Source: CAZXCQ01 sp964639275 (GTDB taxonomy: Bacteria > Desulfobacterota > DSM-4660 > Desulfatiglandales > Desulfatiglandaceae). Taken from it: a DNA stretch of 18,722 nt. A program made the translations under genes and the position numbers. The stretch is from positions 1-18,722 of the forward strand of contig CAZXCQ010000106.1 of NCBI GenBank assembly GCA_964639275.1. Reading direction: 5' to 3'. Shown here piece by piece: positions 12,507 through 18,722 of the stretch. The notes below the pieces were generated by a model that ran no database searches, was not told the DNA's origin, and saw only the letters and a program-made list of their open reading frames with translations. Every line of letters starts with the position of its first letter. Position 1 is the first letter of the stretch.

Positions 12507-14430
12507 TTTTCTTACTCTTTCTGACGATAATTCTGGCTTCCTCGGCAATAGGAGGCGGGACAGGTTCTCCGGAAGTCTTTTTCACCGCACCAAAACGGGC
12601 GGGGCAAACTTCAAAGCAAGTTCCGCACTTTGTGCATCTCTCCTGATCAATCACATGAATCCGGTTTTTGCCACCTTCAATCGCATCAGCCGGGCACTTC
12701 CTGCCGCAAATCATACAGGCCTGGCACCTGCCCGGGTCAATATGGAACGTGATCAGTTCCTTGCAGGAAAGCGCCGGGCACCGCTTCTCCTTGATGTGTG
12801 CCTCATACTCGTCTCTAAAATATCGCAACGTGCTCAGAAACGGGTTGGGAGCACTCGTACCCAGCGCACAAAGGGCGGCTTCTTTGGCCACCTCGGACAG
12901 CGCCTCCAAAAGCTCGATGTCGCCTTCTTTTCCCTTTCCCTGGGTGATGTTGGTGAGAATCTTGAGCATCTGCCTCATGCCTTCCCGGCAGGGGACGCAT
13001 TTGCCGCACGATTCATCGGTGAGGAAGTCAAGGAAGTACCTGGCGACGTCAACCATACAGGTATCTTCATCCATTATAATCATCCCACCCGAGCCCATCA
13101 TTGAACCGGCCTTGGTGAGTTCATCAAAACCGACCTCCAGGTCCAACAGTTCCTCAGGGATACATCCGCCAGACGGTCCGCCGGTCTGCATTGCCTTGAA
13201 CCTCTTGCCGCCAGGGATTCCACCGCCTATCTTGTAGATGATGTCTTTCAGGGTCATGCCCATGGGGACTTCCACAAGGCCCGTATTGGTTATCTTGCCG
13301 ACCAGGGAGAAGATCTTCGTGCCCTTGCTTTTTTCAGTTCCGAATTGCGTAAACCAGTCAGCGCCTTTATTGATAATAAGCGGCACATTCGCCCATGTCT
13401 CAACATTGTTCAACACAGTGGGTCTATCCCAGAGGCCCTTGACGTTGGAGCGGATATACTTGGGTCTGGGCTCCCCTGCCCTGCCTTCCAATGCCGTCAT
13501 CAGGGCTGTTGACTCCCCGCAGACAAAGGCGCCGGCTCCCTGGTGCACCCTGACGATGAAATCAAAGCCCGAGCCAAGGATGTCTTTGCCGAGAAAACCA
13601 TACGCCTCAGCCTGCTGGATGGCGATGTTCACATTCTCCACCGCCAGGGGATATTCCTGTCGAACGTAAATATAGCCCTCGTTGGAACCGATGGCATAGG
13701 CACCGATGATCAACCCCTCGAGGACCGAGTGAGGATTCCCCTCAAGAAGACTCCTGTCCATATAAGCGCCTGGGTCCCCCTCGTCTGCATTGACGATCAC
13801 ATATTTTATTTGGCCGGGGGCATTGCGGGATCCCTCCCACTTTCTCCCTGCGGGAAAGCCGCCACCGCCCCTTCCTCTCAGGTTGGATTTCTTGACTTCC
13901 TCCACGACCTGTTCGGAGGTCATTTGGGAAAGAGCCTTGGCCAGTGCGGAATAGCCGCCGATTGCCAGATAGTCATTGATGCTCTTGGGATCAATATTAC
14001 CGTTTGAACCGAATACAAGCCGCTGCTGGTTCTTATAGAAGGGGATTTCAGATTCACGAACGATCTTTTCATTGGTGCCGGGGTCGGTATAGAGCAAACG
14101 CTCTATGACCTTCTTCTCTTTTATGGTCTGGGAGACAATTTCAGGAACATCCTGAGGCCCTATTTGGAAATAACATATTTCCTCAGGGTGGATGACAATA
14201 ATGGGACCCCTCTCACAAAAACCATGGCAACCCGTCTTCCGGATGTCCACCTCAGCACTCAGGCCTTGCCTTTTGATCTGCTCTTCAATTGCCCGGGCGA
14301 CTTCTTTGCTACCGGAGGCATGGCAGGCAGACCCGGAGCAGAGTGTAATACAGGGCTTATTCGGGTCTCTTTTTGACAGGATACCCTTTCTGAATTCTTC
14401 CAGTTCAGCGGGCGAATTTATCCGCAGCAT
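12499..14430 (-). CDS. bamH: BamH: NuoF-like NADH/flavin subunit of the class II benzoyl-CoA reductase complex
   Basis: Expected to bind FMN and NAD(H) and to exchange electrons between NADH and the Fe-S chain. Domains of the 643-aa protein: a thioredoxin-like [2Fe-2S] domain (C31/C36/C68/C72), the NuoF core with LRGRGGGGFPAG (184-195), an EGDPGAYMDRS stretch (217-227) and GAGAFVCGEST (298-308), the N3-type cluster (C475/C478/C481/C521), and a C-terminal pair of [4Fe-4S] motifs (C569/C572/C575/C579 and C599/C602/C605/C609). This layout is shared with HydB of bifurcating hydrogenases; the surrounding BamE/F/G/I set decides the assignment. AAGGTAA precedes the ATG. A strong hairpin lies in the 110-bp leader between bamG and bamH. 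Confidence 0.88.
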   Translation of the reverse strand: MLRINSPAELEEFRKGILSKRDPNKPCITLCSGSACHASGSKEVARAIEEQIKRQGLSAEVDIRKTGCHGFCERGPIIVIHPEEICYFQIGPQDVPEIVSQTIKEKKVIERLLYTDPGTNEKIVRESEIPFYKNQQRLVFGSNGNIDPKSINDYLAIGGYSALAKALSQMTSEQVVEEVKKSNLRGRGGGGFPAGRKWEGSRNAPGQIKYVIVNADEGDPGAYMDRSLLEGNPHSVLEGLIIGAYAIGSNEGYIYVRQEYPLAVENVNIAIQQAEAYGFLGKDILGSGFDFIVRVHQGAGAFVCGESTALMTALEGRAGEPRPKYIRSNVKGLWDRPTVLNNVETWANVPLIINKGADWFTQFGTEKSKGTKIFSLVGKITNTGLVEVPMGMTLKDIIYKIGGGIPGGKRFKAMQTGGPSGGCIPEELLDLEVGFDELTKAGSMMGSGGMIIMDEDTCMVDVARYFLDFLTDESCGKCVPCREGMRQMLKILTNITQGKGKEGDIELLEALSEVAKEAALCALGTSAPNPFLSTLRYFRDEYEAHIKEKRCPALSCKELITFHIDPGRCQACMICGRKCPADAIEGGKNRIHVIDQERCTKCGTCFEVCPARFGAVKKTSGEPVPPPIAEEARIIVRKSKKNE

Positions 14431-14470
14431 AATATTACCTTAATCATAACACTTTAGCCTTTTGAAACCC

Positions 14471-14501
14471 GGGGTATGGGGATTCCGAACCCCCATACCC
14501 C
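14471..14501 (-). promoter_or_regulatory. Perfect 11-bp hairpin between bamG and bamH
   Basis: GGGGTATGGGG (14471-14481) pairs with CCCCATACCCC (14491-14501) around a 9-nt loop. The following minus-strand bases (GGGTTTCAAAAGG) are not T-rich, so this is more likely an mRNA processing or stability element, or a partial block to transcription, than a full terminator. Confidence 0.6.
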
Positions 14502-14540
14502 TCTCCAAGTGCCAATTTTCAGAAAGCTAAATTGTTACCC

Positions 14541-14993
14541 TTAATCGTAGTTTTTTAACACATCTGCTGTCTGGGCCGGCGACATCTTGCCGTGAGTCTT
14601 CCCATCGATTTCCATCACCGGTCCCAGGGCACAGCAGCCGAGGCAGTTAACGGTCTCCAGGCTGAACTTTAAGTCCAGGTCGGTTTCGCCGGGTTTGATG
14701 CCAGTCAGGCCCTGCACCGTGTCAAGGACACGCGGCGCGCCACGAACATGACAGGCCGTCCCCATACAAATGTGAATCTCATGACGTCCTTTGGGGACCA
14801 GGCTAAAGGCCTTATAAAAGGTCGCGATATGCTGTATCCGGGTTAAAGGAACCCCTAATTTTTCGCCGACCCTCTGCAGCATTTCCTTTGGAAGCCAATG
14901 ATTTTCGCTCTGGATATCGAGCAATACCTGGATGAGTGAACTCGCATCGCCGTGATGTCTATCAATAATCTCATCGATTCTATCGTTATCCAT
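14541..14993 (-). CDS. bamG: BamG: NuoE-like [2Fe-2S] subunit of the class II benzoyl-CoA reductase complex
   Basis: A small thioredoxin-fold electron-transfer subunit, 150 aa, the normal size for NuoE/HydC-type proteins. An N-terminal helical region (ATFYKAFSL at about 57-65 is the family signature) is followed by the [2Fe-2S] ligands C76/C81 (CMGTAC) and C117/C121 (CLGCC). It should sit beside BamH and mediate electron flow at the flavin. The gene lies 53 bp after bamF and 110 bp before bamH on the same strand, the order seen in bam clusters. The ribosome site before ATG 14993 is weak. Confidence 0.87.
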   Translation of the reverse strand: MDNDRIDEIIDRHHGDASSLIQVLLDIQSENHWLPKEMLQRVGEKLGVPLTRIQHIATFYKAFSLVPKGRHEIHICMGTACHVRGAPRVLDTVQGLTGIKPGETDLDLKFSLETVNCLGCCALGPVMEIDGKTHGKMSPAQTADVLKNYD

Positions 14994-15046
14994 AGCCGCT
15001 GTCCCAATCCTCTTCTTTCCCCTGATCCGTTTCCTGATCTTTCACA

Positions 15047-15811
15047 TCAGGCGAGCGCAAAGCACTTTTCACTTTCATCGTACCTGACAAATCCCTGTCT
15101 GGACGAACTGTTGATGTGTCTGGATATTTCAGATGGGTTCAGGCCCAAGACATCAGCGATTTCTCCTGTTGAAAGGGGTCTTTCCCGCAGGAGCAACATA
15201 ATCTGGGTGATTGCCATCTTATCCCCAATCAATTCATTGAATAACCGGTCTAGCTCGTCGCTGGTGAAAAATTTATGATACGCTTCTCCCGATTTCACAG
15301 GTAGTCTCAGCCGCTCCCTTTCCACCAGCTTGATATAGGGGACTAGTTTTGTAACCGCTTCAAGTTTGAGCTTCAATCCTTTTTGGTCTATGCCTTCGCC
15401 CTTGCCAAGAGGTCCTAGCTCCTTTACCTTCTTGACAAAATCATTAACAACTTCGGCCAGAAGGATCCCCTCACCGGCAGACATAAATTCGATCCTCAAT
15501 CTTTCCGGGTCCAGCCCGATATGTCCCAATATTCTTCTACACAGAAGCACCATGCCGAGCGCGTCGTAATTCCCCTGAGTCACATAATTGCATTCGTTCA
15601 AACGGCAACCGCCAATAAACACCCCGTCCATCCCATTTGAGAACGCCCTGAGTACGAATTCCAGGTCGACCCTACCGGAACACATGACGCGAATAAGCCT
15701 CATTTCGGTCGTATATTGTAGTCTGGAAACTCCAGCCAGGTCAGCAGCGCCGTACGCTCACCAGTGGCATACAAAACCCAATACTCTTGGTTTGAACTTA
15801 ACTGCGCTCAT
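15047..15811 (-). CDS. bamF: BamF: MvhD-like selenoprotein with a C-terminal winged-helix extension
   Basis: A 254-aa electron-transfer subunit whose reading frame crosses an in-frame TGA at 15758-15760 (residue 18). Read as selenocysteine it gives CHWUAYGAADLAGVSR, aligning with the CNWCSYAGADLAGxSR motif of MvhD/FlpD proteins, so Sec replaces one conserved redox cysteine. The other conserved cysteines are present: C15, C44 (VMCSGRVD), C69 and C74 (GGCRLNEC). A standard gene finder would begin at Met37 (15703) and lose the motif. The true start, ATG 15811, has AAAGGAGAGG upstream. A hairpin with a GTT loop follows the TGA at the right distance for a bacterial SECIS. Residues about 195-254 form a winged-helix-like domain (LSTGEIADVLGLNPSEISRHI) beyond the usual 140-aa MvhD. 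In the Bam complex it should pass electrons between BamE and BamG/H/I. Confidence 0.88.
15723..15757 (-). promoter_or_regulatory. Candidate bacterial SECIS element
   Basis: Immediately after the TGA on the minus strand, CTGGA (15731-15735) pairs with TCCAG (15723-15727) around a GTT loop (15728-15730). The loop lies 27 nt after the TGA and starts with the GU expected for SelB binding. The lower stem is only weakly paired, so the structure needs folding. Confidence 0.6.
15758..15760 (-). other. In-frame TGA, predicted selenocysteine codon of bamF
   Basis: TCA on the plus strand, TGA in the bamF frame at codon 18. The frame is open from ATG 15811 to the stop at 15047 apart from this codon, and the protein matches the MvhD family on both sides of it. 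Confidence 0.85.
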
Positions 15812-16020
15812 TCGTCCACACCTCTCCTTTGGTCGGATATGGAAACCCTGGTCCTCACAGCAAGGTCAGGGAAAAATGGCTCTGCCGCGCCACAAGTCAC
15901 TATTGGAGTATTGGAGTTGTGGAGTATTGGAACATCATTACTCCATTTTTCAGTTAAACGGCATGACATCCCAAAAAAACAACCACTTGACGATTCAACT
16001 ACTCTACGACTCACCGAGTT
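15812..16020. other. Spacer between bamE and bamF with an 8-nt repeat tract
   Basis: This 209-bp spacer is unusually long for the operon. Positions 15901-15932 carry TATTGGAG/TTGTGGAG units in tandem, with a partial inverse (ACTCC) at about 15940-15944. The bamF ribosome site is at its left end. No gene or terminator is visible, so the operon may continue through it. Confidence 0.5.
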
Positions 16021-18722
16021 CTACCAATCTCCAACCGCCGCATCAATCTGGCGCAAAATCTCTTGATCGGTAAAGTGCTTTAGTGAAATAGCCCCTGTTG
16101 GACACTTTGCATTGCACAGACCATCTCCTTTACAGATAACAGGATTGACCGTGGCCTTTTTGCCCCGGGGGGTATCATGAAACTCTATGGCACCGTACGT
16201 GCAGGCCGTAATACAGGCCCCACACGATACACAATCACTCTCGGTTACCTGGCAAACAGAGCCCGAGGCCCTGACTGAATCCTGTGAGAGAAGAACGACG
16301 GCGCGGCCGGCAGCGCCGTAGGCCTGGTTAATCGCCTCCGGTATGTGCTTGGGATAGTGGGCCATTCCACAGAGAAAAACGCCGTCAGCAGCAAACTCGA
16401 CAGGTCTCAACTTGACATGGGCCTCTTTGAAAAAATCATCCGGTCCCAGGGATACCTTGAAAAGTCCTGCGACCTCCCTGGCTCCTTCAGAAGGAATAAC
16501 GGCGGCAGCCAAAATGAGTGCATCTGCATCTATTTCAAGCCTTTTACCCAGAATATAATCTGTCACGCTAAGCCTTAAAACAGACTTGCCACCTGCCGTG
16601 ACAGCCTCCACCTGGGGTTTATCTTCCGGTTCATAGCGGATAAACTTGACATCTTTCTCCGAGGCTTCCCGGTAATAATCCTCTTTGAAGCCATACGTTC
16701 TCATATCCCGAAAGAGGATGTATATGTCCATCCCGGGGTTTAACTCTTTCAGTTTCAATGCGTTCTTGATAGACTCGCTGCAACATATCCTGCTGCAGTA
16801 ATTCCTGTCTTCATTTCTGCAGCCCACGCACTGGATCATCACGAGAGTCTCCGCATTGATTACCTTTTCGTCTCCCCTGGCGATCTGCTCCTCCAGCTCC
16901 AGCTGAGTCAATACCCTGTCATCTTCGCCATAAAGGTATTCCGTGGGTCTATATACATTCACACCAACAGCAATGACGGCCGCGCCATGTCTTATCTCTA
17001 TGGCCCCCCTTTCAGAGTTCACCCTGGTTACAAAACTCCCGACATAACCGCTGGCCTCCGTGATTGTAGCATCGGTATATACATGGACCAAGGGGTGTTG
17101 ATACACCTTTCCTATAAGCTCACGCAAATATGCCTGAACATCCAGTCCTTCCAGGGTATGATGGAGTCTTCGTGCGATTCCCCCAAGGTCGGTATCCTTT
17201 TCGACCAGATGAACCTCGTGCCCCTGGTTGGCAATGGAGAGCGCACAGGTCATGCCGGCGATACCGCCACCCACCACCAGCGCGGACTTGTTTACCGGCA
17301 GATCAAAATCTTGCAGTGGCTCCAGCATGCAGGCGCGTGCCACCGACATCCGGATGATATCCTTTGCCTTCTGTGTGGCTTCTTCCTTTTCTTTGCCGTG
17401 GACCCAGGAGTTATGCTCCCGAATATTTGCCATCTCGTAGTAATATTGATTTATCCCCGCCTCCCGAAGGGTGTCCCGGAATAAGGGTTCGAGGGTCCTG
17501 GGGCTGCAGGCAGCCACAACCACCCGATTGAGCCCTTTTTCCTTTGTCATGTCTGTTATTTCTTTGGCACAATTCGTGGCACATGAAAACAGCTGTTCCT
17601 GGGCATAGACAACATTGGGTAAGGTTAAGGCATATTCCACTGTGGAAGGAACATCCACCACTCTTCCGATATTCGCCCCGCAATGACACACAAAGACCCC
17701 TACTCTTGGCTCCTCTTCTGAGACATCCCTCTCCGGCGGATATATCCTTTCTTTGGCCAGCTTCCCTCGCCGGTAAGAAAGGAGTTGACCACACTGCGAA
17801 CCCGCTCCGCTGGCGGTAAAAACCGACTCGGGGATATCTGTAGGCCCCTGGAAGGCCCCGCTTACAAAGATCCCGGGCCGGGTGGTCTCCATGGGGTTGA
17901 AAGGAGTTGCCTTACAGAATCCGTGCAAATTGAGCTCGATACCGAACTTCTCTGCCAGACCCTCATAATCAGCAGGGGGATTCAATCCAACGGATAATAC
18001 CACCAGATCGAATTCTTCCTCCTTTACTCCATCCTCGGGTGTAGAATATCGTATGGTTACGTTCTTGGTTTCCGGGTTCTCTCTTACTATTGATGTGTAG
18101 CTTCTGATAAACCGAATCCCGGGGAGCTGCTCCGCTCTTTGGTAGTATCGTTCGAAATCCTTGCCATAGGAACGAATATCGTTATGGAATATCGTACACT
18201 CTGCCTCTGCATCATGATCTTTTGTCAGAATGACCTGTTTCTGGGTATAGGTGCAGCATACGGCTGAACAATAGCTGTTGTCGCCCGCGGTAACCCGTCT
18301 GGAACCGACGCATTGAATCCAGGCTATTTTGTGTGGATGTTTCTTGTCAGAGGCACGCAGTATCTCACCTTCGTATGGCCCGGTGGCGCATAACAGCCGT
18401 TCATAGTCCATACTGGTTACCACGTTCTGCATCCTGCCATAGCCATATTCATCCCTCACCCTGGGATCAAATGGCTCAAGGCCGGGAGACAGGATGATCG
18501 CCCCGACATTGACTTCCAGCTTCTCCGTCGTCTGATCGAAATCTATGGCCTCATTCTTACAGACCCCTTCGCAAATAAGGCATTTCTCCTCTTTAAGATA
18601 AAGACAGCTTTCAGGGTCTACGTAAGTGATAAGGGGAACTGCCTGCGAAAAGTATATATGGATCGCTTTATTCGACGATAGGTCTTGATTATATGGATCA
18701 GGGACCATGACCGGGCAGTACT
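16021..18722 (-). CDS. bamE: BamE: HdrA-like flavoprotein of the class II benzoyl-CoA reductase complex, 5' end cut off
   Basis: The central electron-bifurcating flavoprotein candidate. About 899 codons are visible, and the frame stays open to the window edge (residues YCPV precede the first Met), so the N-terminus lies outside. Numbered from Met 18708, the visible part holds a [4Fe-4S] motif (C35/C43/C46/C50), the HdrA segment IQCVGSR ... YCSAVCC (131-152), a second HdrA unit beginning with VCHCGANIG (340-348) and CSPRTLEPLF (401-410), an FAD Rossmann motif VVGGGIAGM (478-486), a second IQCVGCR ... YCSRICC segment (625-643) and a C-terminal ferredoxin pair. Tandem HdrA-like units fit the large BamE rather than a single HdrA of about 650 aa. 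The last cluster motif reads CKGDGLCNAKCP (859-870), with Asp where the second Cys is usual. A generic Hdr complex is the alternative; the F-G-H-I order behind it favours Bam. Confidence 0.86.
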   Translation of the reverse strand, partial: YCPVMVPDPYNQDLSSNKAIHIYFSQAVPLITYVDPESCLYLKEEKCLICEGVCKNEAIDFDQTTEKLEVNVGAIILSPGLEPFDPRVRDEYGYGRMQNVVTSMDYERLLCATGPYEGEILRASDKKHPHKIAWIQCVGSRRVTAGDNSYCSAVCCTYTQKQVILTKDHDAEAECTIFHNDIRSYGKDFERYYQRAEQLPGIRFIRSYTSIVRENPETKNVTIRYSTPEDGVKEEEFDLVVLSVGLNPPADYEGLAEKFGIELNLHGFCKATPFNPMETTRPGIFVSGAFQGPTDIPESVFTASGAGSQCGQLLSYRRGKLAKERIYPPERDVSEEEPRVGVFVCHCGANIGRVVDVPSTVEYALTLPNVVYAQEQLFSCATNCAKEITDMTKEKGLNRVVVAACSPRTLEPLFRDTLREAGINQYYYEMANIREHNSWVHGKEKEEATQKAKDIIRMSVARACMLEPLQDFDLPVNKSALVVGGGIAGMTCALSIANQGHEVHLVEKDTDLGGIARRLHHTLEGLDVQAYLRELIGKVYQHPLVHVYTDATITEASGYVGSFVTRVNSERGAIEIRHGAAVIAVGVNVYRPTEYLYGEDDRVLTQLELEEQIARGDEKVINAETLVMIQCVGCRNEDRNYCSRICCSESIKNALKLKELNPGMDIYILFRDMRTYGFKEDYYREASEKDVKFIRYEPEDKPQVEAVTAGGKSVLRLSVTDYILGKRLEIDADALILAAAVIPSEGAREVAGLFKVSLGPDDFFKEAHVKLRPVEFAADGVFLCGMAHYPKHIPEAINQAYGAAGRAVVLLSQDSVRASGSVCQVTESDCVSCGACITACTYGAIEFHDTPRGKKATVNPVICKGDGLCNAKCPTGAISLKHFTDQEILRQIDAAVGDW

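Noticed and set aside
12655..13237. Long plus-strand ORFs opposite bamH
   Set aside because: Antisense shadows of a gene with unmistakable NuoF motifs; no domain of their own.
11892..14993. Complex I (NuoE/F/G) or a bifurcating hydrogenase
   Set aside because: No other nuo genes and no hydrogenase catalytic subunit are present; the NuoG-like protein is short and lacks the N5-type cysteines, and MvhD-like and HdrA-like genes precede it, giving the Bam order.
15703..15811. bamF TGA as a frameshift, sequencing error or pseudogene
   Set aside because: The frame is intact on both sides, the TGA falls exactly on a redox cysteine, the cysteines needed elsewhere are kept, and a SECIS-like hairpin follows. 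A sequencing error is not excluded but is the less likely reading.

Overview
The window looks like part of a draft genome (probably a MAG or single-cell assembly) of an anaerobic, aromatic-compound-degrading deltaproteobacterium (Desulfobacterota). The main evidence is an operon with the subunit order of the electron-transfer half of the class II benzoyl-CoA reductase complex (bamE-F-G-H-I, known from Geobacter, Syntrophus and sulfate reducers). Its BamF subunit needs an in-frame UGA to be read as selenocysteine. Supporting evidence is HdrD/GlcF-like Fe-S proteins and a high density of short intergenic repeats.

Layout, left to right. 234-4157 (+): a DRE-TIM carboxyltransferase (isopropylmalate/homocitrate/Re-citrate synthase superfamily), then a tightly coupled GlcD-like FAD oxidase and HdrD/GlcF-like Fe-S protein, closed by a good intrinsic terminator. 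4158-4833: gene-poor, with repeats. 4834-5106 (+): an HU-family DNA-binding protein. 5399-5872 (-): an unrecognised HTH protein whose 5' end lies at a 100-N scaffold gap; identical 55-bp sequences flank the gap, so it is probably an artefact. 6160-6236 (-): tRNA-Pro(GGG). 6586-8400 (+): a class III adenylate cyclase with an unfamiliar sensor domain. 8450-10665 (-): a ferredoxin and two ASKHA-type ATPases that match the ATP-hydrolysing activator half of a class I, Bzd-type benzoyl-CoA reductase, without the catalytic BzdN/O subunits. 10918-11432 (-): a DUF4160/DUF2442 pair. 11892 to the right edge (-): bamI, bamH, bamG, bamF (selenoprotein) and the C-terminal part of bamE, which runs off the window.

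How the parts fit: BamG/H/I form an NADH-dehydrogenase-like flavin/Fe-S module. BamF (MvhD-like) and BamE (HdrA-like) link it to the Hdr-like and tungsten subunits expected upstream, outside the window. The complex is thought to reduce benzoyl-CoA without stoichiometric ATP hydrolysis, by flavin-based electron bifurcation. The neighbouring BzdP/BzdQ-like ATPases and ferredoxin belong to the alternative, ATP-dependent chemistry. Parts of both systems side by side, with the ATP-dependent one lacking its catalytic subunits here, is the most unusual gene-content feature.

Spacers carry two kinds of repeat: REP-like palindromes with conserved ends (CTGGATTCCGGC ... ATGAC) and interchangeable inner hairpins, and short-period tracts (GGTTCAA- or GGTTATT-like) arranged as facing inverted pairs. 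All functional statements come from reading motifs and gene order by eye; no database search was run.
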